Source: Rhodococcus spelaei (lineage in GTDB: Bacteria > Actinomycetota > Actinomycetes > Mycobacteriales > Mycobacteriaceae). From it: a DNA stretch of 64,000 nt. The stretch spans positions 124,001 to 188,000 of the forward strand of contig NZ_VIGH01000001.1 in assembly GCF_006704125.1 (NCBI RefSeq), given 5' to 3'. Below, piece by piece: positions 43,358 through 51,504 of this stretch (the stretch's first letter is position 1; each line of letters begins with the position of its first letter). Under the pieces are notes generated by a model. That model did not search any database. It saw nothing but the letters and a program-made list of their open reading frames with translations, and was not told the origin of the DNA. Made by a program: the position numbers and the translations under genes.

Positions 43358-43866
43358 CCGATACCGAACTCGAGAAGTCGCTGACCGGCTACCGCGACTT
43401 CCTCGCCGCACGCAAGACCGTCGTCATCGCGACCAAGGACGAGACCGGGGAGCCGTTCCAGTCGATCGCGCCCTTCGTCGTGCACGACGGCGCCCTCTAC
43501 GTCTACGTGAGCGAGGTCGCCGACCACTACCGGTACCTGCGGGACGCGGACACCGCGCGGGTGATGATCCACGGCGACGAGTCGACCGCGGCCAACATCT
43601 TCGGGGTGGAGCGGGCCAGCTTCGTCTGCGACGTCGAGCAGCAGCCGGAGGACGGGAACGAGGACGTCTTCGAGAAGTTCGGCGAGAGCACCAACCCCAA
43701 GATGGTCCAGCTGCTCCGCGGCCTCGACTTCCACCTGTTCCGCCTGACCCCGCGCGACGGCCGCTACGTCGTCGGGTTCGGCAAGGCGTTCGAGGTCAGC
43801 TTCGACGGCAGCCGCTTCGAGCACGTCGTCATCGACAAGAAGCCGGGCGCCGCGCAGGGCGCGTGA
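43351..43866 (+). CDS. HugZ-like split-barrel heme-utilisation protein
   Basis: ATG 43351 is behind GAGGAG and lies inside the ATPase gene. The 171-residue pyridoxamine-phosphate-oxidase-like split barrel reads SLTGYRDFLAARKTVVIATKDETGEPFQSIAPFVVHDGALYVYVSEVADHYRYL, with ARVMIHGDES near 70, and RDGRYVVGFGKAFEV at the C-terminus. That pattern fits HugZ/HutZ-type proteins, which degrade or store heme. Position as the last gene of an iron-box-controlled heme-type importer supports heme breakdown to release iron. The usual C-terminal HugZ heme ligand is not evident, so a general flavin or heme-binding role remains possible. Confidence 0.75.
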   Translation: MLTDTELEKSLTGYRDFLAARKTVVIATKDETGEPFQSIAPFVVHDGALYVYVSEVADHYRYLRDADTARVMIHGDESTAANIFGVERASFVCDVEQQPEDGNEDVFEKFGESTNPKMVQLLRGLDFHLFRLTPRDGRYVVGFGKAFEVSFDGSRFEHVVIDKKPGAAQGA

Positions 43867-44117
43867 CCGGGCCGGGCGGCCACCGTCACCCGGTGGCCGC
43901 TCTTCACAATCGCGCGGACAGGGAAGCCGTAGAAGCCTGCGTCGACCCGGTCGCCGATGCCAGACATACCAGCCCGCAGGCAACGTGCCAGTGAACTTCA
44001 TGGCATGTTCAGCACGGATGCGAATCCGTGGTCGACGGCCGTTGACAGCCGACACCCTCGTCCCACTCACCGGGACCGCACCGGGCGTGACCTGGACCAC
44101 GTTCTAGCGTCCGCACG
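43867..44117. other. 251-bp intergenic stretch
   Basis: Between the HugZ-like and aldehyde dehydrogenase genes. I see no ORF with a ribosome site. TAGCGT (44105-44110) 7 nt before the next ATG is a likely -10 for a leaderless transcript. Confidence 0.5.
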
Positions 44118-45548
44118 ATGGAACGCAACATCCAAGCGCACGAACAGATCTCGACCATCCTCGACCGTCAGCGGAAGACCCGGCTCGCCGCCGGAGCGCC
44201 CGACGCCGACGAGCGTCGTGCCCGCATCCAGCAGGTGATCGACCTGCTCGTGGACCGCGCCGACGACCTCGCCAAGGCCATGGACGACGACTTCGGCGGA
44301 CGCCCCGAGGGCTACTCCCTGATGAACGACGTGGTCGGCTCCATCACCGCGCTCAAGTACTCCCGCGACACCCTCGAGTCGTGGCTGGCCCCCGACGGGC
44401 GGGACGCCTACGCGCCCTACGACCAGCTCGGCGCGACCGCCGAGGTGCTGCACCAGCCGAAGGGCTCGGTCGGCATCATCGGCACCTGGAACGCGCCGGT
44501 GTACACGCTGATGAGCCCGCTCGCCGGCGCCCTCGCCGCCGGCAACCAGGCGGTGCTCAAGCCCTCCGAACTGGTGCCGCGCACCGCCGAGGTGCTGGCC
44601 GACGCGGTCTCCGCCGCATTCGACCCGGAGGTCGTCGCGATCGTCACCGGCGGACCGGACGTCGCCGACGCGCTCACCTCACTCCCGTTCGACCACATCG
44701 TCTTCACCGGCAGCTCGGCGGTCGGCAAACTGGTGATGGCCAACGCCGCACGCAACCTGGTGCCGGTGACCCTCGAGCTCGGTGGCAAGTCGCCGACCGT
44801 CATCGGCACCGGCGCCGACCTCGCCGACGCCGCGCACCGCATCGCCGTCGGCAAGTGGACCAACGGCGGCCAGATCTGCGTCAGTCCGGACACGGTGTAC
44901 GTGCCCGCCGAGCGACTCGACGACTTCGTCGAGGCACTGCGCGGCGCCTACAGCGCACTGGTGCCGACCATCGAGGACAACGCGGACGTCGTGGCGATCG
45001 TCGACGACCGCCACGCCGCCCGCGTCGACGGCTACGTCGAGGACGCGGCCCGGCTCGGCGCCCGCGTCGAGACCGCACCGAACGTTCCGGTGCCGCAGTC
45101 GAATCGGCGTCGCCCGCTGCGCATGGTGGTGAACCCGCCGGCCGAGGCCGTGATCCGCCGGGAGGAGATCTTCGGCCCGGCCGTGGTGGTGCTCGGCTAC
45201 GGCGACATCGACGAGGTCGTCGAAGCCGTCAACGCCGGACCGAAGCCGTTGGCGCTGTACTACTTCGGGCACGACACCGTCGAGCAGGAGTCCGTCATCG
45301 CCCGCACCCAGTCGGGCGGTGTCACCGTCAACGACGTGATGATGCAGGGCGGTCTGCAGGACGCGCCGTTCGGCGGCGTCGGCGCCTCCGGCATGGGCCA
45401 CTACAACGGCCGCGAGGGGTTCCTCGAGTTCAGCCACGCACGCTCGGTCTTCCGCTCGGCCGGACCGGACCTGCGCGGCGAGTGGGGCATGCTGCCGCCG
45501 TTCACGGAGCAGTTCCGCGCCATGATGGCCGCCGCGATCAAGCCGTAA
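44118..45548 (+). CDS. Aldehyde dehydrogenase (coniferyl-aldehyde-dehydrogenase type)
   Basis: The 476-residue ALDH is of the short membrane-free class with helical start QAHEQISTILDRQRKTRLA. Motifs are GIIGTWNAPVYTLMSPLAGALAAGNQAVLKPSE, FTGSSAVGKLVMANAA, LELGGKSPTVI, the catalytic Cys in TNGGQICVSPDTVYVP, and REEIFGPAVVVLGY. It resembles aldehyde dehydrogenases that act on aromatic or medium-chain aldehydes. An NDMA-type alcohol dehydrogenase gene follows 38 bp later, so the pair can take an alcohol to an acid. A leaderless start is suggested. Confidence 0.9.
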   Translation: MERNIQAHEQISTILDRQRKTRLAAGAPDADERRARIQQVIDLLVDRADDLAKAMDDDFGGRPEGYSLMNDVVGSITALKYSRDTLESWLAPDGRDAYAPYDQLGATAEVLHQPKGSVGIIGTWNAPVYTLMSPLAGALAAGNQAVLKPSELVPRTAEVLADAVSAAFDPEVVAIVTGGPDVADALTSLPFDHIVFTGSSAVGKLVMANAARNLVPVTLELGGKSPTVIGTGADLADAAHRIAVGKWTNGGQICVSPDTVYVPAERLDDFVEALRGAYSALVPTIEDNADVVAIVDDRHAARVDGYVEDAARLGARVETAPNVPVPQSNRRRPLRMVVNPPAEAVIRREEIFGPAVVVLGYGDIDEVVEAVNAGPKPLALYYFGHDTVEQESVIARTQSGGVTVNDVMMQGGLQDAPFGGVGASGMGHYNGREGFLEFSHARSVFRSAGPDLRGEWGMLPPFTEQFRAMMAAAIKP

Positions 45549-45586
45549 ACACCCCCTGCCACCTCACTTTTCAGAGAGGAGTCACC

Positions 45587-46702
45587 GTGAAGACACGCGG
45601 TGCCGTCATCCGCAGCGCCCCCGGCCGCTTCGAGGTCGTCGAGATGGACCTCGACGCGCCCCGGCGCGGCGAGATCACCGTCAAGATGGTCGCCTCGGGC
45701 CTGTGCCACTCCGACGACCACGTCGCCAAGGGCGACCACGCCGTCGGCGTCTACCCGATCTGCGGCGGTCACGAGGGCGCCGGCGTCGTCGTCGACGTCG
45801 GGCCCGAGACCACCGGATTCGCCGAGGGCGACCACGTCATCTTCTCGTTCGTCGCCGGCTGCGGGAAGTGCCGCTGGTGCGCGAAGGGCCTGCAGAACCT
45901 CTGCGACCGGGGAGCGGCCATCATGACCGGCAGCCGTCCGGAGGACCCGACGAGCTTCCGCCTCAGCCTCGACGGCGCACCGGTCGCACAGACCTGCGGG
46001 CTGTCGACGTTCAGCGAATACACCACCGTCAGCACCGATTCCGCCATCAAGGTGGACAAGGACCTGCCGCTCGAGACGCTGTGCCTGCTCGGCTGCGGCG
46101 TCGGCACCGGCTGGGGCGCCGCAGTGAACTCCGCACAGGTGTACCCCGGCCAGACGGTGATCGTGATGGGCATCGGCGGCATCGGCATCAACGCCGTCCA
46201 GGGCGCCGCGCACGCCGGGGCCGCACACATCCTGGCCGTCGACCCGGTCGCGTTCAAGCGGGACAGCGCACTGAAGTTCGGTGCCACCCAGGCATTCTCG
46301 ACGATGGAGGAAGCCACCGACGTCGCCCGCTCGCTGACCAACGGCCAGGGCGCGGACGCGGCCATCGTCACCGTCGGCGTCACAACCGGCGACCACATCG
46401 CGCAGGCGTTCTCCGCCATCCGCAAGGCCGGCGTCTGCGTGGTCACCGGCCTGGGCAAGATGACAGACGTCGGCATCCCCATCAGCCCGATGGAACTGAC
46501 GCTGTACCAGAAGCGGCTGCAGGGCTCGCTGTTCGGCGCGTCCGCCCCGTCCGCCGACATCCCGTGGCTCGTCGACCTGTACACGTCCGGGAAGCTCGAA
46601 CTCGACGCCCTCGTCACCACCACCTACACCCTCGACGAAGTGGCGCAGGGGTTCGACGACATGCACGCGGGCAAGAACCTGCGCGGCGTCATCCGCTTCT
46701 GA
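45587..46702 (+). CDS. NDMA-dependent-type zinc alcohol dehydrogenase
   Basis: GTG 45587 is behind AGAGGAG. The 371-residue MDR enzyme has the catalytic zinc region GLCHSDDHVAKGD near 38-50, GGHEGAGVV near 62, and the structural zinc Cys cluster CGKCRWCAKGLQNLC near 92-106. The Rossmann motif is GIGGIGINAVQGAAHAGA. Rhodococcal and mycobacterial NDMA-type alcohol dehydrogenases hold NAD(H) tightly and recycle it with an unknown electron acceptor; a mycofactocin link is known for members. No mftABC genes are in this window. Co-transcribed with the upstream aldehyde dehydrogenase. Confidence 0.88.
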   Translation: MKTRGAVIRSAPGRFEVVEMDLDAPRRGEITVKMVASGLCHSDDHVAKGDHAVGVYPICGGHEGAGVVVDVGPETTGFAEGDHVIFSFVAGCGKCRWCAKGLQNLCDRGAAIMTGSRPEDPTSFRLSLDGAPVAQTCGLSTFSEYTTVSTDSAIKVDKDLPLETLCLLGCGVGTGWGAAVNSAQVYPGQTVIVMGIGGIGINAVQGAAHAGAAHILAVDPVAFKRDSALKFGATQAFSTMEEATDVARSLTNGQGADAAIVTVGVTTGDHIAQAFSAIRKAGVCVVTGLGKMTDVGIPISPMELTLYQKRLQGSLFGASAPSADIPWLVDLYTSGKLELDALVTTTYTLDEVAQGFDDMHAGKNLRGVIRF

Positions 46703-46741
46703 ACCCTGCCGCCCCGCCCCCACCCGCCCGCCTCCACCTCA

Positions 46742-46792
46742 GGGTGAAGGGAACCATCATTCGGTCTGACTGGGTGCTGGCAACCTTCACCC
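46742..46792. terminator. Hairpin repeat, family 1, copy B
   Basis: Outer arms GGGTGAAGG/CCTTCACCC (9 bp), then partial pairing. The loop on the minus strand contains CCAGTCAGACCGAATGA. It lies between the convergent alcohol dehydrogenase and LysR genes. Confidence 0.6.
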
Positions 46793-46821
46793 GGGCGGGG
46801 GAGGGCCGGGAGGGGCGGCGA

Positions 46822-47682
46822 TCAGGTGCGGCGCAGGCGGCGCTCGTTGGCAAGAATGAGCGCCGTCAGTGCGGCCTCCGGGCCGGTCGCGGGTCGGGGC
46901 CGGCGCATCAGCACGAAGTCGGCGTCGCCGGGGTCCGGCAGGACGTGACCGGGCAACGGCTCGAGTCCGTCCGGCAGCAGCGACTCCGAGTGCACGATGA
47001 AACCGAGGCCGGCGAGCACGGCGGCCCGCAACCCGAGCAGGCTGTCGGTGACGCAGGCGGTCCGCCAGACGAGCCCAGCGCGTTCCATCGCCTCCATCGC
47101 CGCGCGCCGGGTGATGCTCGGCGGGGGATAGGTCACCAGGGGAACCGGTCCGGTCGCCAGCTCGCCGACCGCCGCGCCGGGAGATCCTGCCCACACCAGG
47201 CGGTCGCGCCAGACCAGTTCGCCGTGCCGCTCGCCCGGTCGACGCATGCCGAACGCGATGTCGAGTTCGCCCGCCGCCAGCTTGGCCCCGAGGTTCTCGC
47301 TGAGTCCCACCGTCAGCTCGAGGTCGATCCTCGGATGGCTCCGACGGAACTCGAGCAGCACCTCGGGCAGCTCGGCCGCGACCAGGTCGTCGGACGCACC
47401 GAAGCGCAGCAGTCCGGACAGCTCCGACTCCGCGAAATACGCCTCTGCCTGCTGTGACGCGTCGAGAATGGTGTGGGCGAAGCCGAGCATCGCGGCGCCG
47501 TCGGCGGTGAGCTCGAGGTTGCGGGTGTCGCGGCGGAACAGCTCCCGGCCGACGCTGCGTTCGAGCCGCCCGACGTGGCCGCTGACCGTGGACTGGCGCA
47601 GGCCGAGCCGTCGGGCGGCGGCGGTGAACCCTCCCGCGCGCTCGACTGCCACGAAGCTGCGCAGCAGCACGGGATCCAGCAT
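46822..47682 (-). CDS. LysR-family transcriptional regulator
   Basis: The 286-residue protein has the LysR helix-turn-helix at the N-terminus (DPVLLRSFVAVERAGGFTAAARRLGLRQSTVSGHVGRLERSVGRELFRRD). A periplasmic-binding-like effector domain follows (ELSGLLRFGASDDLV, then LELTVGLSENLGAKLAAGELDIAFG). It is divergent from the SBF-family transporter gene across 85 bp. That gap contains an ATCACGATTCGCGAT dyad near 47693-47707, so it probably controls that transporter and itself. The inducer is unknown. Confidence 0.9.
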   Translation of the reverse strand: MLDPVLLRSFVAVERAGGFTAAARRLGLRQSTVSGHVGRLERSVGRELFRRDTRNLELTADGAAMLGFAHTILDASQQAEAYFAESELSGLLRFGASDDLVAAELPEVLLEFRRSHPRIDLELTVGLSENLGAKLAAGELDIAFGMRRPGERHGELVWRDRLVWAGSPGAAVGELATGPVPLVTYPPPSITRRAAMEAMERAGLVWRTACVTDSLLGLRAAVLAGLGFIVHSESLLPDGLEPLPGHVLPDPGDADFVLMRRPRPATGPEAALTALILANERRLRRT

Positions 47683-47767
47683 GACCCAGATTTATCACGA
47701 TTCGCGATGGAACTAAACGTTCACATCGACTTTCACGATGCCGCGGTGCGCGATTACCGTTCAGGGC

Positions 47768-48763
47768 GTGAAGTTTCTCAGCAGGTTCTACATCGACGGG
47801 TTCATCCTGTCGATCGTCGCCGTCGCGGTCCTGGCCAGCATCTTCCCGGCGTCCGGCAGCGGCGAGACCGTGCTGAGCTGGGCCACCAAGATCGCCATCG
47901 GCTTCCTGTTCCTGCTCTACGGCGCCCGGCTCCATCCCCGCGAGGCCCTCGAGGGTCTCAAGCACTGGCGCCTGCACTCGGTCGTGTTCGCCTCCACCTT
48001 CGTGCTGTTCCCTCTGATCGGCCTGGCGCTACGGGTGCTGGTGCCGTCGGTGCTCACCGACGAGCTCTACACCGGCGTCCTCTACCTCTGCCTGGTGCCC
48101 TCGACGGTGCAGTCCTCGATCGCATTCACCTCGATCGCTCGCGGCAACGTGGCGGGCGCCATCGTCAGCGCGTCGGCCTCGAACCTGATCGGCGTCTTCA
48201 TCACCCCGATGCTGGTGATCCTCCTGATGAACACCACCGGCGAGGCACACGTGGACGCCTCGTCGATCGTCGACATCGTGGTGCAGCTGCTCATCCCGTT
48301 CATCGTCGGGCAGCTGATCCGGCCCTGGGTCAAGGACTTCCTCAAGCGGTACGCCGAACCGACCAAGCTCGTCGACCGCGGTTCGATCCTGCTGGTGGTG
48401 TACTCGGCGTTCAGCGCGGGCATGATCGAGCACGCCTGGTCCGGGCTGTCGGTGTGGCGGGTGGTCGCGCTGGTCGCGGTGTGCTGCGGCATCCTCGCCA
48501 TCGTCATCGGGGCGACCGCGTTCGCGGGGCGGGCGCTCGGGTTCTCACTGCCGGACCGGATCGTCATCATCTTCTGCGGCTCCAAGAAGAGCCTCGCCAC
48601 GGGCCTCCCGATGGCCTCGGTGCTGTTCGCCGGTCAGCCCGTCGGGCTGATCGTGCTGCCGCTGATGGTCTTCCACCAGATCCAGCTGATCGTCTGCGCC
48701 GCGTTGGCGCAGCATTTCGCCCGCCGCACCGAACTCGAGGGTGCGCCCGCCCAGCCCGGGTGA
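47768..48763 (+). CDS. SBF/bile acid:sodium symporter-family transporter
   Basis: The start is the GTG at 47768, preceded 7 nt by TACCGT with no SD, so leaderless initiation is likely. The 331-residue protein has about nine or ten hydrophobic segments. It matches the SBF-like CPA transporter group (GARLHPREALEGLKHWRLHS near 55-75, LVPSTVQSSIAFTSIARGN near 112-130, IIFCGSKKSLATGLPMASVLF near 270). Cargo of this subgroup is not well known; organic anions or sodium-coupled acids are likely. The divergent LysR gene is the probable regulator. Confidence 0.82.
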   Translation: MKFLSRFYIDGFILSIVAVAVLASIFPASGSGETVLSWATKIAIGFLFLLYGARLHPREALEGLKHWRLHSVVFASTFVLFPLIGLALRVLVPSVLTDELYTGVLYLCLVPSTVQSSIAFTSIARGNVAGAIVSASASNLIGVFITPMLVILLMNTTGEAHVDASSIVDIVVQLLIPFIVGQLIRPWVKDFLKRYAEPTKLVDRGSILLVVYSAFSAGMIEHAWSGLSVWRVVALVAVCCGILAIVIGATAFAGRALGFSLPDRIVIIFCGSKKSLATGLPMASVLFAGQPVGLIVLPLMVFHQIQLIVCAALAQHFARRTELEGAPAQPG

Positions 48764-48806
48764 CGGGAACCGTCAACCAGTCAGACCGAATGAGGGATCC
48801 CATCAC
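48758..48806. terminator. Hairpin repeat, family 1, copy C
   Basis: Arms GGTGACGGGAACC/GGATCCCATCACC (11 of 13 paired) around a loop containing CCAGTCAGACCGAATGA. It overlaps the stop of the SBF-family gene and faces the end of the convergent aminotransferase gene. Confidence 0.65.
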
Positions 48807-48830
48807 CAGCGGTCGGTGATTCACCGGCGG

Positions 48831-49835
48831 TCAGCGGCGGGTCGGCGCGAGGGCGTGGAGGACGGCACGGCCCGCGATCGGGTCGCCGACGGCGATGCGC
48901 ACCGCGCCGGAGGGATACGTCTTCGCGGCGACACCCGCACCGGCCAGCAGTGCGGCCACCGGGCGGTCCGAGGCCGGCAGGTACAGGAAATTGGCATGAC
49001 TGCGCGGGGTCTCGATGCCCAACGCCGACAGCCCGCCGCGCATCCGGTCGCGTTCGGTGTTGATCGCACGGACCCGCTCCGCCAGCTCGGACTGCGCCTC
49101 GAACGACGCCCGGACCGCCGGCTCCGCGAGACCTCCCATCCCGAACGGCAACTGCAACCGGTGCACGCGTTCGATCAGGCCGGGCGAGCCGAAGCCGAAC
49201 CCGATCCGGAGTGCCGCCAACCCGTAGGCCTTCGAAAAGGTGCGCAACACCAGAAGATTCGGAAACCTCCGCACCAGTTCGAGCGCGTCCACGGTGAGCT
49301 CGGGAGCCAGGAACTCCACGTACGCCTCGTCCAGGACCACCACCACGCGGTCGGGAACGGCCGCGAGGAAGTCGAGCAGCGCATCGGCCTCGACCACCGT
49401 GCCGGTCGGGTTGTGCGGCCGGCACACGACCGCCAGCGCGGTCCGGTCGTCGACGGCGGACGCCATCGCCCCGAGGTCCTGCTGCCCGTCCGGGCCCAGC
49501 GGCACCGCTGCCTGCTCGACGCCGACCATGGAGGCGAGGATCGGGTAGCCGTCGAAGGTGGGCGACGCGAACACGATTCGCTGACCCGGCCGTGCCACGG
49601 CCTGCAGCACCTGCAGTGCCACGCCGGTCGCGCCCGCACCGACCACCACCTGAGCGGGATCGAGTCCGAGCCGCGCCGCGATCAGTGCGGGCAGCCTGCG
49701 CGGCAGGAACTCCGGGTAGCGGTTGGCCTCCGCCGCGGCCCGCTCCAGCGCGCGGCGCACCGAGCGCAGGGGACGGAAGGGGTTCTCGCTCAGCGCCAGT
49801 TCGAACCTCGGGGTGTCCAGCGCCAGCACACTCAT
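48831..49835 (-). CDS. HisC-like PLP aminotransferase
   Basis: ATG 49835 overlaps the KAS-like stop (ATGA). The 334-residue fold-type I aminotransferase has the PLP-phosphate region AGATGVALQVLQA near 67-79, CRPHNPTG at 138-145, VLDEAYVEF near 168-175, and the Schiff-base Lys202 in RTFSKAYGLAALRIGF. It resembles histidinol-phosphate aminotransferases but lies outside any his operon. It is the last gene of an operon with a TPP enzyme, an SRPBCC protein and a KAS III-like enzyme. Amination of a keto group made by the upstream enzymes is the likely role. Confidence 0.85.
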   Translation of the reverse strand: MSVLALDTPRFELALSENPFRPLRSVRRALERAAAEANRYPEFLPRRLPALIAARLGLDPAQVVVGAGATGVALQVLQAVARPGQRIVFASPTFDGYPILASMVGVEQAAVPLGPDGQQDLGAMASAVDDRTALAVVCRPHNPTGTVVEADALLDFLAAVPDRVVVVLDEAYVEFLAPELTVDALELVRRFPNLLVLRTFSKAYGLAALRIGFGFGSPGLIERVHRLQLPFGMGGLAEPAVRASFEAQSELAERVRAINTERDRMRGGLSALGIETPRSHANFLYLPASDRPVAALLAGAGVAAKTYPSGAVRIAVGDPIAGRAVLHALAPTRR

Positions 49836-50872
49836 CGACCCGCTCCCCCCGTTCCGTCGGGCGCCGCGCCCCAGCGGACCGCCGCCGAACCCGCGAAGTC
49901 GCCCGCGTGCGCGAACGCCGACATCAACACCAGCGACCCGTTCGGTATCCGTCCGGCCCGGTTCTCCACGTCCAGCGTCACCGGGATCCCCGCGCCGAAC
50001 AGGTTGCCGCACTCGTCGAAGGTGTCGGGGTGCCGATCCTGCGGGAGTTCCAGTGCGTCACGCCAATTGCGCAGGAACAGTCGGTTGGGCTGGTTCGTGA
50101 CGAAGGTGTCCACGGTCTTCGGGTCGATGCCGAGCCGGTCGCACAGGGCCAGCGAGATCTCGGGTACCAGTCGGTTGCCGCGCGCGAAGACCTTCGCGAT
50201 CTTGTTCTCGGTGAACGAGATGTGGTACTGGCCGGTGCCGGGCTCCCAGTACTTGCGGGGCGGATCGACCTCACCGGTCATGTCACCGAAGAACTCACCG
50301 TAGGAACGACATTCGGTGCCCAGGACCGGTGCGTCGTCGGAGAGGGTGAGCAGGCCGACCCCGCATCCGTCACCCGGCACCGGCGCCTGAGCCAGCCCGC
50401 GGACCTCGGTCTGCGTGAACACCTGCCCCGCGCAGTTCTGGGTGGCTGCGATGAGAGCGCTGCGTCCACCCCCACTCCGGAGGATCTGCGCCGCGATCTG
50501 CATCATGTACACGAACGAGGCACAGCCGCTGTTGTGCAGGTCGATCACCCAGTCCGGCTGGGCACCGAGCCGGTGCGCCACCTCGCCGCCGCAGCCCACC
50601 ACCGCCAGGTCGGGGAGTTGGGTGTGGGTGATGAGCACGTCCACGTTCGCGAGCACGTCGGCGCCGTGCCGCTCGGCCAGCGGCGCCGTCGCCCGGATCA
50701 CCATGTCTGCGGCGGTTTCGTCGTCCGCGACGTGATGCCGGAACTTGGGGGCCCGGAACATCGGCCCCTTCGGCTGTCGCTTGTTCGAGAACTCGAGGAA
50801 GTACTCCGCGGGAACACGGTTCTCCGGTAGGTAGCTGGCGACGTCCACGAGGCTGACGGTGGTCTCGTTCAT
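49832..50872 (-). CDS. KAS III-like (FabH-fold) enzyme lacking the catalytic His
   Basis: The 346-residue thiolase-fold protein has the nucleophile Cys117 in LHNSGCASFVYM. The motif that is normally HQAN with the catalytic His reads TNQPN (259-263), so Asn260 replaces His. The second Asn is kept at 290 (ECGNLFGAGIP). Cys-only members of this fold act as acyltransferases or condense without malonyl decarboxylation, so fatty-acid initiation by FabH is unlikely. Its gene is 1 bp after the SRPBCC gene and overlaps the aminotransferase gene, showing tight coupling. Substrates unknown. Confidence 0.8.
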   Translation of the reverse strand: MNETTVSLVDVASYLPENRVPAEYFLEFSNKRQPKGPMFRAPKFRHHVADDETAADMVIRATAPLAERHGADVLANVDVLITHTQLPDLAVVGCGGEVAHRLGAQPDWVIDLHNSGCASFVYMMQIAAQILRSGGGRSALIAATQNCAGQVFTQTEVRGLAQAPVPGDGCGVGLLTLSDDAPVLGTECRSYGEFFGDMTGEVDPPRKYWEPGTGQYHISFTENKIAKVFARGNRLVPEISLALCDRLGIDPKTVDTFVTNQPNRLFLRNWRDALELPQDRHPDTFDECGNLFGAGIPVTLDVENRAGRIPNGSLVLMSAFAHAGDFAGSAAVRWGAAPDGTGGAGR

Positions 50873-50873
50873 G

Positions 50874-51437
50874 TCACTGCATCCACTCGGGCGTCACCGG
50901 CAGGCCGTTCGCGTGCCGGTACTCGGCAATGGCCTTGAGATTGTGCAGTTCGACCAGGTGCCCGGCGGGGAACATGTCCCAGAAGTCGCCCACCCAGGGC
51001 TTACGGTCGGCGGGTGCGGCGTCGGGGTACGGGTTGTTCTCGTAGAACGGGTGGTGACAGTTCGTCCACAGCACAACCGATCCCGGCTTGTCCAGCACCA
51101 CCTGTGCGTCGATCACCCGCATCAGGTAGACCATCCACAGATGCCTGCCCTGGTCCCACGCGCAGTGATAGTCGACGGTCATCGCCTCGGGGTTCGCGAC
51201 GGTCCGGGTGTAGATCTCGGTCTGGTCGTCGCCGATCCGGTCGTACGCCAGCCACAGTCCGGGCTCGTCGGTCTCGGTGAACCCGCGCAGACTGCCCGTC
51301 CACTCCTCGAGGCTGCGGGTGTCGGCCAGGTAGTCGTACAGTTCCCTTGGGGGACAGTCGATGTAGTCGTGGACGGTGATGTAGTCGCCGTACATCTGCT
51401 GGTGGGGGTACACCGAGCGGAGCATGTCTACGACCAT
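50874..51437 (-). CDS. SRPBCC (START/aromatase-cyclase-like) protein
   Basis: The start is ATG 51437 behind GGAGGAGG; longer in-frame readings lack a ribosome site. The 187-residue protein has the helix-grip pattern ITVHDYIDCPPRELYDYLADTRSLEEWTGSLRGF, then MTVDYHCAWDQGRHLWMVYLMRV and a long C-terminal helix (AGHLVELHNLKAIAEYR). SRPBCC proteins bind hydrophobic ligands in a deep pocket, and some cyclise polyketide chains. It sits between a TPP enzyme gene (67 bp upstream) and the KAS-like gene (1 bp downstream). A cyclase or ligand-holding role in one pathway is inferred. Confidence 0.75.
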   Translation of the reverse strand: MVVDMLRSVYPHQQMYGDYITVHDYIDCPPRELYDYLADTRSLEEWTGSLRGFTETDEPGLWLAYDRIGDDQTEIYTRTVANPEAMTVDYHCAWDQGRHLWMVYLMRVIDAQVVLDKPGSVVLWTNCHHPFYENNPYPDAAPADRKPWVGDFWDMFPAGHLVELHNLKAIAEYRHANGLPVTPEWMQ

Positions 51438-51504
51438 CGCGGTGCCCTCCTCCCGGCTGGTGTTCTCGATCCGGTGCACCGTCGGAATATCCTCGGGGGC
51501 AATG

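Noticed and set aside
48831-49835. Aminotransferase as the histidine-pathway HisC
   Set aside because: Not linked to other his genes and translationally coupled to the KAS-like gene; a biosynthetic paralogue is more likely, though activity on histidinol phosphate is not excluded.
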